Shown: positions 9,611-19,801 of the stretch, one piece after another
Layout of the letters: the number at the start of each line of letters is the position of its first letter
How positions within the stretch are numbered: position 1 is the first letter of the stretch
NCBI RefSeq assembly: GCF_016808335.1
Contig: NC_053142.1
Location: 40,219,674-40,283,673, forward strand
Origin: Panicum virgatum
Taxonomy: Eukaryota; Streptophyta; Magnoliopsida; Poales; Poaceae
Length of the DNA stretch: 64,000 nucleotides
Direction of reading: 5' to 3'
Notes under the pieces: model-generated
Databases searched by the model: none
Told to the model about the DNA's origin: nothing
What the model saw: the letters and a program-made list of their open reading frames with translations, nothing else
Program-made: the position numbers and the translations under genes

Positions 9611-12600
9611 TATCACAGAACAGTCCAAATAATACCGATCAAGTGCACTAATTATCCATTTAACTTAATCCTCCGATACTGCACTTCACCAGTACACCCA
9701 AACTGCCTGCTATAACCAGGATCGATTACACGGGAACTCTCGCCAAAAGACGAGCACAGGTGATTACAAGCAACAAAAGTTTTCAAACTTAACTTACAAC
9801 CAGAGTTAAACAAAAGTCTTCAAATTATTTTACAATAAAGTTTTATAAGCCAGGGTTACATATTGCATACAGAGTTCAAACGCAGCGGAAAAATACAACT
9901 AGTTTGAAACAAGCTTCAAAAATATCATACGATAGATAGCGTCGATGACAAAAGACGAGCTTCACATCTTGCCCACTGATGTGAGGCTCACCTGCTTGCA
10001 CTTCACGGAGAAGACGGAACCCACTCGACCGTCCAACCTGGAGGAAGAGGCTGACCAATCCAGGACGCACCGATTTCCTCGAAGTCTTCAGGAATACAGC
10101 CTGCTCAGAAGGGTTACAACCAAACCCTGAGTACTCTAATACTCAGCAAGGCTTACCCGTCTATAGGTATACTTAGCCCATTATCTAGACATGCACAGCT
10201 CTTTGGCTCTGGAGTTATTTTGCTGAAAAGCTACTAATACTGGATCCTTACTTTCAATATTTTACTTCCAATTGTGTTGATAGCTAGAAACTAGGTTTGC
10301 CTAGTTCTCTAGAGCATACATGGTTAATCATATTATCTTTTCAAGAACATCCACATAAATCCATCTTTTCTCTTTCTGTCCTTTCAATCCTTACTACGAT
10401 GCGACGCATTGACCAAGGCTCTCATATCCGCGAGTCACGGCGAATCGATCTGATTTAACCTTGCAAGGTGGACCTAACTCACACGCCAAGTGCGACCCCG
10501 GCGGGTCATACCGAGCAACTGTTCCCACGATTACCCAGAAACCTGAATCAAGCCCGCCAGCACCCGGATGATGAGCCCCGCACGTGCGAACACCCGGTGA
10601 ACCCGTGGGCCACTTCACCATCCGTCATCCCTACCCAGCACCGCAGGTCGAGACTCAGATTCCAACGCAATTTAGGTAATTAGCTTACCGGTTTCGACTA
10701 CCTCCTACTCCCGGCATGCGGTTAATACTGTTCAATCCTCAGTCAAAGGGCCAACAACGGAACGGTCCTCAATCGACACAGGCGGAGACTCAACTTTCCT
10801 TTATTCCATAGTCATGTCCAGCTTTCCCTCCGCCCGGTATTCATTTCCATTCTCATAGTATTATTTCTTACTTTCTTACTGAAGTATCAAACCTATATCT
10901 TACGGGTGACAGGAAATCACCCGTCTTCTACCGAGTTTACTTAAGCATAGCGGTGCTAGCGATAACTGCACTAGTAAAGACACTGGGTATTCAAGATTAT
11001 GCATCTATGGTTCCAATCAATTCCTTGAACGTAAATGCACAATATTTTAAATATAACATGGAGTAATTTAAAATAAGGGATATGCTCTGTGGCTTGGCTT
11101 GCAGGTCAGCAGGGTTAGTGGCTTCTTCGGGAGCTTGATCAACGACTTCTCCTGGTTGCGGTTCTTCTGCGGAAGGCTCCTGGACCGGCTCGGCAATCAG
11201 CTCGTATGCGACTTCGGTTTCCGCATCTATACGATTAAAATATGCCATGCATGAGACTCATGAAATGATGCAATGCAATGCAGTACCCGCAACTAGAATT
11301 ATAGACAAAACCGATAAACTGCACTCTCAAAACTACGGTCCAAAGGAATGGTGTAGTGCTGAGATGGGGTTTCGGTTGCTAATTCCTTTTAGCATGAAGT
11401 GTTTCCTAACAAGCCAAAGTTACTAAACTCGCTTCGAAGGATTAAATACAACCCTAGAACAACATGGATCAAATTATCCAGGGGCTTGTTTTGTTGCAAA
11501 AACACATGCATGCATGAAAGAATTAATTATAACAATTATAAAAGAAAAGAGCCTAGCTAGGAACAAATTAAAAGCAAGGACTTGACTTGTAGATATGATC
11601 TAGCAACAAGAATTTATCAGAAAACATGATTTTGATAAAGCATGCCACATAAATTTTCCAACATTTACTGACGATCGAAAGTATTTATTTTAACCCTAGA
11701 AAAGAAATCAAACAACAATAGATCCACAAACATGCACATAGGTTATGCACCTGAAATTTTTTAAGTGAACTACACATGCAAAGAGTAGGTTACCATAAAT
11801 TTTTTAGGATTTTTAGACAAATAAAACAACCGATATAAAATGAATTAGCTTAAACGCAAACCATAAATTTAGCAGGGGCAAAAGTGACATTTCACCTACA
11901 AGAATATTTTTCCTCTGAAGATCTTGATTTAAGAAAACTAACAAAATTTAGTTTGTATTTTTATGATTTTTTTGTATTTTTCTACAAATTACCAAACTTC
12001 CACTCAATCAAACAAAAAGAAAAACAACACTACCAATAATTGGAGCGGTGGGTCCCACCCGTCAGCGAAATAAAGAGAGAGGGGGGGGGGCTCTGTTCTG
12101 CCTGCCTGCCTCGGCCGCGCGCGCCGGCGGCGCGCCTGCGCGAGCGCGGCGGCCGTGGGTCGGCCGGCCAGCGGGGCAGCGCGGGCGAGCCCACGCGCAG
12201 GAGCCAGCGCGCCCGCGGCCCACGCAGGGGGCGGCACGAGGCAGAGCGTGGCGGCGCGCAAGGCCAGGGGCGGCGACGGCTTGCGGCGGTGGCGGTGGCC
12301 GGGCCGTTCCGGCCACGGCGGAGCAAGGCAGCTGCGGGAGGGAGCGGCGCGACGCTGAGGGGAGCTCGGCGGCCTCGAGGCGCGCGGCGGTGGCCCGCGA
12401 ACTCGCGCCAAGGTAGCCCGCGGCGTGCGCGCGTGGCGGCGCAGAGCGCCCACGGCGGCGCGGCGATGCTCCGGCGGCGGCAGCGCCAGAACCAAGGGGA
12501 AAAGGGGTGGAGAAGGTAGAGGAGAGAGCGGGGAAGCTCACCGGGGGTTCGATTTGAGCGGAGGAATGCGGGAAGGTGGAGCTCGACGGAAGGGGCGAAG

Positions 12601-13243
12601 CTTCGACGGAGACGGCAATGGCGGCCGGTGGCGCAGGGCCGATTCGGCCGGGGAAACGGCACGAACGGCACGGAATGGGGCGGAGGAGGTGGAGGGCGAG
12701 GTTGTGCGGCTTGGGGCACGGAGAATCGAGCGGGGGTGGCGAGGATGGCCGGAATCGGCACCGGCGGCAGCTCTGCGCAAGCTCAGCTCCGCTGCGTGCT
12801 CCGCACGGGCGAGGAAAGGGGATCGGGGGAGGTGAAACTGGACTTGGCGTCCGACTCGGCAGCGGGGGCGCTTAAGCGGCGATGGGCTCGCCGGCGTGAC
12901 GCGTGGCGACGCCGACGTCGAGATCGGCGCGGTACTGTCAAAACAGGGGAGGCACAGTGACCATTTCAAATGTATTTGAGCTGTTTTTGACTGTCCAAAA
13001 CTCAAAATTTCATATGGGCACTTGAAATTTGGCCTAAATAGAAGTTGTAGAGGACAAGATGATCTACAACTTTGTTTTTGGGCACAAGTTGATTTGAAGA
13101 TCGGATTAGAGACAAAAACACGATCGAACCCGGCTAAATCGACGTTTACCGCGCGAACTCGATTAACGCTAATGACAAGATTAAACTCCTAATTAGCGAA
13201 TCTAAGCTCATAATTAGTGCTCAGTAATACTGGGGGTGTTACA
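9611..13243 (-). mobile_element. Solo LTR (3.6 kb) of a Gypsy-type retrotransposon nested in the LINE
   Basis: It is flanked by a perfect 5-bp target duplication CATCC (9606-9610 and 13244-13248). Read on the minus strand it begins TGTAACACCCCC, the usual start of large Tekay/Del-type LTRs in grasses. It ends TGTGATA, one base from the canonical CA end. No gag, pol, primer site or second LTR lies inside, so it is best explained by recombination between two LTRs. A GC-rich section at 12030-12960 produces long overlapping frames in all phases, which I regard as non-coding. Confidence 0.82.
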
Positions 13244-13248
13244 CATCC

Positions 13249-14253
13249 CAGACATCGGCGATGCTAACATTCTTTTGATTTGAAATAACATAAAGTTCCC
13301 AAAACTGGGTAGCAAGGCTGCAGTCACCAAACCAATGATCTTCCCAAAATCTTATAGATTTGCCATCACCTATCTTCCATCTAACCCCAAGCATAGCTGC
13401 TTTGCTAGCCCATAAAACTCCTTTTCAAAAAGGGGAAGCACCAATTTCAGGGCAACAAAAAATGTTGGGTTTATTTGTCTTATACTTAGAATCTACAATT
13501 TTCCTCCAGATCAAACTATTACTAAGGTGATATCTGTTGATCCAGAAAGCTAGGAGGCAGAGGTTCAAATCCCTCAGGTCTGAAATACCCCAGCCACCAA
13601 ACTCCTTTTTCTGAGCCAAGCTATGCCAATTGGACAAATGATATTTACTTTTGTTATCAGCATCATTACAAAGAAAATTAGCCATTTGGGAGTTAATAGT
13701 CTCAATCGCTCATTATGGAATTTAATCACTGAAAGTAAGTAAATGGGAATACTTCCGAGGCAAGATTTTAGGAGAGTTAGTTTCCCAGCAGAAGAAGAGA
13801 TGAGCTTTCCTCTCCAGCCTGCAATTATTTTGATCATCTTATCCACAACTGGTTGTATATCCTCTCTATTCAGCTTAGTGTAGTGGAGAGGAACTCCAAG
13901 ATACTTGATTGGAAAGTGGCCAAGATTACAGCAGAAGAGTTTAGCAAATGTGTTAGCTTCCTCTTCCGAGGTGCCTAAAGTCAGCAGGTCGCTTTTGTTG
14001 TAATTGACCTTCATTCCTGATAGATTCTCAAAACATGCTAAGAGCCGTTTAAAGTGTGCAGCTTTAGTCACCTCCTTCTTAAGGAAAAAAAGAGTGTCAT
14101 CTACATATTGGAGACTAATTATTCCACCTTCAAAAACATTTGTCAAAAGACCTTCAATAAATCCTTTTTTGGCAGCTTTATTTAGGATTCTAGTAAAGAC
14201 ATCAACCACAAGGTTGAAGAGAATGGGGGGACTGGGAGGTCCATTGTGGCTGG
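13249..14253 (-). pseudogene. LINE ORF2 reverse transcriptase, C-terminal half
   Basis: The minus-strand frame carries the block FNLVVDVFTRIL, the catalytic-site remnant LQYVDDTLFFL (YVDD), LSGMKVNYNKSDLL and LGVPLHYTKLNREDIQ, typical of the plant L1-like RT domain. A frameshift near 13685 moves to the phase reading LAQKKEFGGWGISDLRDLN. A TGA near 13432 is followed by more matching sequence up to the solo LTR. Palm motifs N-terminal to YVDD are lost by 5' truncation. Confidence 0.85.
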
Positions 14254-14258
14254 GTCAT

Positions 14259-14589
14259 GGCCTTGTTTGGTTATGTCAGTGATTAGCACACGCGTTCTCC
14301 AAAAAAAGAATTTCGCATGCATAAAATACTAAATGAAGTCTATTTGTAAAACTTTTTTAAGAATGTGAGTAATTTTTCACGACGAATCTACTGACGGTAA
14401 TTAATTCATGATTGACTACAATGATGCTACAGTAATATTCTCTAATCATGCAGTCAAAGAACACATTAGATTTTTTATGGTTCCTAGCGCAGGGGTTCTA
14501 AAGTTGATTTTGTAAAATAGTTTTGTTTGACACCGTAATTAGTGGTCAAAGTTTTCTAGTAGCTCTAGCTCAGTGAACCAAACAGGACC
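14259..14589. mobile_element. MITE (331 bp), GGCC-TTGTTTGGTT family, copy A
   Basis: Ends are GGCCTTGTTTGGTT and, reversed, GGTCCTGTTTGGTT, with a 3-bp target duplication CAT (14256-14258 and 14590-14592). The interior shares long stretches with the copy at 15591-15914, including GACGGTAATTAATTCATGAT and AGCGCAGGGGTTCT. It is non-coding. It abuts the 5'-truncation point of the LINE. Confidence 0.85.
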
Positions 14590-15590
14590 CATGTCCTTAT
14601 CTGTCAGCAGACAGCAGTCCTTCGTGTCCATCATGGTGCTATCCCACGTCAGTTCGTGGTGTAACCTTTTTGTTGGATGCGGCATGCGGGTCTCTGAACT
14701 TTTGTGATTGTTCGGCACCGCCACTGCGATGCGGAGTCGCGTCACATACTCCCGTCCATCGCCCACGGACCCCCGCCGCCTGGCATGAAGGCATGGCCTC
14801 CTCCTCTCAAGCACGGCCGGGGGCCATACGTACGCCCATACGCGCAGGACGGCCGCGGCTGGCGCTGTTGATACTTGGCCGTACAGTGGTAGTACTTGTG
14901 GTAACCCACAGTAAAGCACTGGCGCGACGTTGGCTCTGGAAATTTCTCTGCTGGCTTCACGGGACAGCTCGGCCCCTTCTTCTCCGGCAGTACAGAGGCC
15001 AGCAGTGCATTCCTGGCAGGAAATCAAAGAACGTGGGGTTTCCATTGAGAACGGGACAGACCGTTCGTCGTATTGGAATGAAGCTACGGTTACACTGTCG
15101 CAACGTCACCCGCAGACCTGGTTAGTACGCGTGGTTGGGCCGTATCTGACCTACTCGAAGCCCCAGCACCAAGCCTCGGTTTGCTGAAGGCCCAAAGGGT
15201 TTTCGGAAATAACAGAATGTCCTGGCGAAAGCCCACCTTATGTCTTCCGTTCGCACGGCCCAAGCGAAGCGGGGTTTCCTCATCTTTTCGTCCCCTCGTC
15301 GGATCCCGTGGGCCACGCCGTATCTGGATTCCAGAAACGACCGCCGTTCCGAGATGCCTCCTAATTCCTCGTGGGCCGGAGAGCGCTGCTCCTCCACGGC
15401 CACAGGAAGAAGAGAAACCACCAACACGGCGATCTGCAAACTGGTCATAGATCAGTAGTTGGTTAGGTTTCTTGAGGTGGAACCTACCCACTCAGATTCA
15501 AGTTCTCCATTTGGCATGAGTGCTCATATTTTTTTAATTTATTTCAAAAAATTTCGGCGTTATGCTTTGCTTTAACTGGTAAGCAACGAG
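14590..15590. other. Intergenic, no gene recognised
   Basis: Moderately GC-rich sequence with several overlapping open frames of 70-150 codons on both strands. None shows a recognisable domain or codon pattern favouring one strand. Confidence 0.3.
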
Positions 15591-15914
15591 GGCTCCGTTT
15601 GATTTCTCCATGCTACTTGCTAGCACGAATTTTTTTACATGCATAAAGTATTAAACAAAGTTTGTTTGCAAAATTTTTTTAGAGATGGATGTAACTCTTT
15701 ACAACAAATCTAATGACGGTAATTAATTCATGATTGGCTACAGTGATGCTACAGTAACCATGCTCTAATTGCGCGATCAAAAATCTCATTAGATTCTTCA
15801 GGGTTCTTAGCGCAGGGGTTCTGAAATTGATTTTGCAAACTATTTTTATTTAATATCCTTAATTAGCGGTTAAAATTACTATAATTTTTAGCGTAGCGCA
15901 AACCAAACAGGGCC
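15591..15914. mobile_element. MITE (324 bp), GGCC-TTGTTTGGTT family, copy B
   Basis: Ends are GGCTCCGTTTGATT and, reversed, GGCCCTGTTTGGTT, with a 3-bp target duplication GAG (15588-15590 and 15915-15917). It shares internal blocks with copy A at 14259-14589. It is non-coding. Confidence 0.85.
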
Positions 15915-16940
15915 GAGGTGGTTTCAGCATACAACCGAATAGTATCTGTCAAACTGGATCTGTACCCACGTCCTTCAAGTCGAATTGATATCTTATTTTC
16001 ACTTCAATTCTATTTCCCGGGAATCAGCCTGCTGCATGCCTGCTAGTGCCATGCATGACATCAAACTCACGTCACGCCTTCTCGCAATAAACAGTTTACT
16101 TACGTCACTCTGCCAAATATCGGCAGCAACTTTCCAACAGCCCGGCCAAAAAGCCTGTGGCCCTCCGCTCTCGGGGCTCCGCGGTACCCCATGCGCAGGA
16201 AGAGCTCGCCCCAAACACGTTGCCATCCTTGACTCCTCGAGGCCAGCGGCCAGCGTCGCCACGGGATGCCACAGCGGCACAGCCTGAGAACGCTCGTCCT
16301 ATCGTGCCCGCCGTGCATCCTGCCCGGAGTCTGTCTCAAAACCGGTACCACGCGGGCCGGCAGCGACGAGTCGTACCACAGTACTTGTAAAAAAATCGTA
16401 CTAGTACCAAGACTCCAGGCTCACGGCGGCGCGCCATCCGTTTGGCCAGGGCGCGCGCACGAGAAAACGGCTGCCCTGGGCACGCGCGCACGGCCAGGGT
16501 TCAAGCCCCGTTCGTTGCCAGCCGACCGACCTGACGTCCTGACCTGGTCCTGGCGGTCCATTGCCAGCCGCCCCAGGGCACCGCGAGGACGGCGTCGCGC
16601 CACGGCCGCACGCGCGCGGCCATCAATGCAGTGCGCGATGTCACGGCGCGCGGTTAGCTACGTGGCCCGCGGCGCGCCGGCGGTTACCGGGGCTAGCGGC
16701 GACAGCTACGGACGGGGGCGGGCGGGGGAGGGACCTGCTTTTGGGCGGTAACGACCCGCTGGCCAGACGCGGCGCTGCCCTGCCGCCGAGGGAACGCCGG
16801 CGAGCGCTGCGCCGCTCACACGTGCTGCGCTGCGCCCCGGCGGGGGTGGATCGACCTGGGCTAGCGGACAAACGCTTGCTTTTTTCCCCCGATATTTTTT
16901 GACGTGGGATTCGGCGGTGGCCCAGCGGCTGAGAGCTCGG
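15915..16940. other. Intergenic GC-rich region, no gene recognised
   Basis: Open frames of 60-160 codons occur on both strands between 15985 and 16970, but they overlap each other and show no known domain. The last 8 bases are the left target duplication of the hAT element. Confidence 0.3.
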
Positions 16941-17795
16941 CAAGGTTCACAATTTCGGCGGAATTTCGGCAAAATTCTGGTAAAAATTCCGTTTCCGCTA
17001 GTTACCGGGAAGAGAAATTTCGCTACTTTTCGGTGAATTTCGTTTCGAAATTCAAAAATTCAAAAAAATTTGTAAAAAAAATATGAAAAAAATATGATAA
17101 AAAACTAGGTGCTTTTTTGAGCGAGTAGCACTTGAAATCGTTCAAATATAAGTTGATTTGGTTGGTTAAAATCACTAAATGAGTTCGGACCCGTTAACGA
17201 TGAGTGGACCCGTTAACCCGTTAACACGGTAAACCTTATCTGGTCGTCAGCGTCACCCCTCACGGTCGCCCGAGCCTTTTTTTTCCCCTCCACGGTCTCC
17301 TCTCTGGTCTCCTCCGCCGCCGCCGGCGATTTTCGCCTCCCCACACCGAAATTTCGGCGGAAAGGCGGCGAAATCCGGGCGCGGTGTAGCGGATTCCGTT
17401 CCCTGGATGCGCTGTTGGAAGGGATCCGTAATCCGGGCGGATTTCGGTGCGGTTTCGGCGGAAAACCGGTGAAACCGACCGGATTTCGCCTCGGCTCCGG
17501 GAACTAAGGTATGAGAAGGTTTTTTTTATGTTGATGCTTGTTGATGTCGATCTAAGTTAGTTGATTTGAGATTCTAGAGACCATGTGACATAGAAAGCAT
17601 AGAAAAAATCAGTTAGTTGATATGTATGAATTTTTTCATGTTAGTCTCAATGTATGAATTGGTAGTTTTAATGAATTGTTAGTTTATGTGATATTCATGG
17701 GTTGTTAGTAGGTATTCATAAAAAAGAACATGAGTTGCTACTTCATGTGTTATTCATGAACTTACACCTTACTATTTTTCTGTAATTGTAGGACA

Positions 17796-18691
17796 ATGCC
17801 AGACCTAGTGTGGGAGCATGGCCAAAAGATCAGGGGTGGTTTCAAATGCAAGTATTGCAGGGAGGAGAAGAGTGGGGGAGGAGCAACAAGGTTCAAAGAG
17901 CATTTGGCACATAGGGGGAAAGATGTGAAGGAATGCCCTTCGGTTCCAGCCGAAGTTAAGGCCTTCTTTAGTGAGCAGTTGGACAGGAACAAGGCTAGAG
18001 CTAAAGCAAGGGCCCGAGAAAAGCTGCTGAGGGACCAATCTGCAAGGGGGCCGCACATTGATCTAGAGAAAGAGGAAGGCCAGGGGCTCGACGAGGATGC
18101 AGAACTACAAGCGGCCTTACACCAGTCCCGCCAAGAGTATGAATTTATGCAGCAAGCTGGGCCACGATATGATAAGGGTGGCGGATCGGGATGTAGTAGT
18201 CGTCCTGATCGAGGGAGTGGTGGTGTAGGAGCAGGTGGTGGTGTTGGAGGCAGTGGTGGACCGCTGCCTTCGATGTTCAGAAGGAGCCAGTCACAAGTCC
18301 CCGAGAGGGTTAGGGACTACCATCTAGGGTTGAGCAGTGGTCCATGGCAGCAAAGGATTGATACCGGCCCATGGACTGTTAAGGGGAGGACATCAAGAGA
18401 GCTTCAAGATTGGATGAAGCAATCAAGGTCCAATGGAGACCCAGCATTTGATGAAGACTCTGACTTCACTGACACTCCATTGCCGAGCCAGATATTCACT
18501 GACATAGGCTCTTCTCATGGTCACGATGAAGATGTGGAGACATGGGCCGAAGAAACAATTGGGGACACACATCTGGGAAAAAGGAAGACTAAGATTGGTC
18601 CCGAAATGAGAAAAGGGAAGAAACCACGCATTGAGGAGGAGTTAGGTAGTGACGATACCACACCTGAGCCTAGTGGTGGTGAGGACATTGG

Positions 18692-18723
<32 letters not shown>

Positions 18724-19178
18724 CCAGTAGCAGTGAAGGTGATGGCAATGATGGCAACGAAAGTTGTGGTTATCGTATATCTCCTACTATAAGGTTCACT
18801 GGAGAGGAGGACTTCACCCATGCAACACAAGATACAGATCATGGAGCACCTACTTCACAACGACAAACAACATCGACACATCGACATGGTCGACAGGCCC
18901 CACTTGCATATGATGAAGATAGCTCCAACTCTGCCTCCAGTGGTCAGTACTACAACCCTTATAGTACTTCTCCCCCTGCAGGGGGCTTTCTGTGGCCACC
19001 ACCAGGGGTGGTGAACCCGCCACTTCCGCAGGCAGTTGCAGCATTGCCTTATTTGGATTATCACGGCTACCTACCATATGGAGCTCCACAGTTGCAATAT
19101 CGCCCACCTACGTACGTGTATTTGCCACCAACAGACGAGCCGTATGAGGGACCACCGGGAGAGAGATTTGAGGACTGA
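17796..19178 (+). CDS. BED zinc-finger protein, transposase remnant of the hAT element (460 aa)
   Basis: The N-terminus is a BED-type zinc finger: VWEHGQKIRGGFKCKYC with C18 and C21, then H36/H39 and C47. BED fingers of hAT transposases bind the element's ends. Next come a charged helix (SEQLDRNKARAKARAREKLL), a Gly-rich linker (about 129-152), a basic patch GKRKTKIGPEMRKGKKPR, an acidic run near 296-315 (from GAT repeats) and a Pro/Tyr-rich tail (about 393-455). The DUF659 region, DDE residues and C-terminal hATC dimerisation block are absent, although the frame is uninterrupted. This suggests a clean internal deletion. A probable 5' leader intron runs 17509-17791 (GT...AG), ending 4 bases before the ATG. 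It could at most act as an end-binding protein; that is inference. Confidence 0.72.
18693..18722 (+). repeat. GAT trinucleotide repeat
   Basis: About ten GAT units encode the aspartate run of the BED-finger ORF. Confidence 0.8.
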
Positions 19179-19801
19179 AGAATGCAGGTACTTATCCTAT
19201 CAACAGAACTTATCTATACGTTTTGCTTCCTCTACTTATTCAATTTATTTCACATAAATATTTAAATGCAGAGAATATGCTACATGGATTATTCTGGACT
19301 ATGTCTTTGCCTCTGTTGTATCTTTGGATTGTAATAATTCTAAGGGACTTTGGATGTATTGCGTTCTATGTGTGGACTTTGGACATGAGTTATGTGTAAT
19401 AATTCTAATGGACTTTGGATGTATTACGTTGTATGTGTGGACTTTGGACATGAGTTATGTGTTAAATGGTGTATTTGTCATTGTTTTGTGGAGTTATATA
19501 TATGTTATGCATTATGAACTGTCAATATACACATAATCAGGGGAAATTTTGCCAAAATTTTTAATTTTTCCATATATACACATCATTTTCTGTTAATTTG
19601 CATCATTTTACGGTGACAAAACCGAAATTTCGGTCGAAATCACCGAAATTTCGGTCGGAATTCACCGAAATTTTGTTTTTTGAATTTGAATTCACTTTCC
19701 GTTCGGAATTAGCGAATTTCGGCGAAATTTCGACCGAAATTTCGTTTCCAGCAAACGGCGGGATTCGGAAAAAAAACGAAAAAGTAAACCCTGGAGCTCG
19801 G

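Larger units (their letters stand above)
8659..14258 (-). mobile_element. 5'-truncated, decayed LINE (non-LTR retrotransposon), split by a solo LTR
   Basis: The minus strand holds the 3' half of LINE ORF2 in two blocks: 14253-13249 (reverse transcriptase) and 9605-8818 (zinc-binding end). A T run at 8659-8665, or the one at 8740-8749, would be the poly(A) tail on the minus strand. Homology stops near 14253, so the copy is 5'-truncated, as most LINE copies are. Frameshifts near 13685 and 9050 and a stop near 13432 make it inactive. The reading frame resumes across the solo LTR at 9611-13243, which shows that the LTR element inserted into the LINE. Confidence 0.8.
16941..19793 (+). mobile_element. 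hAT-family element (2853 bp) with BED-finger ORF, no catalytic core
   Basis: It has a perfect 8-bp target duplication GAGCTCGG (16933-16940 and 19794-19801). Termini are CAAGGTTCAC and, reversed, CAGGGTTTAC (8 of 10 matching). Subterminal regions are dense in AATTTCGGCGAAATTTCG-type palindromes. It encodes one intact 460-codon ORF. Terminal and subterminal sequence matches the small element in the LRR gene, so both belong to one family. Confidence 0.92.

Noticed and set aside
12004..13005. Several overlapping open frames of 100-240 codons on both strands
   Set aside because: They lie inside the solo LTR in very GC-rich sequence, overlap in all phases and show no domain; base composition explains them.
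15090..15491. 133-codon minus-strand frame
   Set aside because: No domain, overlapped by other frames on both strands and not supported by a promoter or splice pattern.
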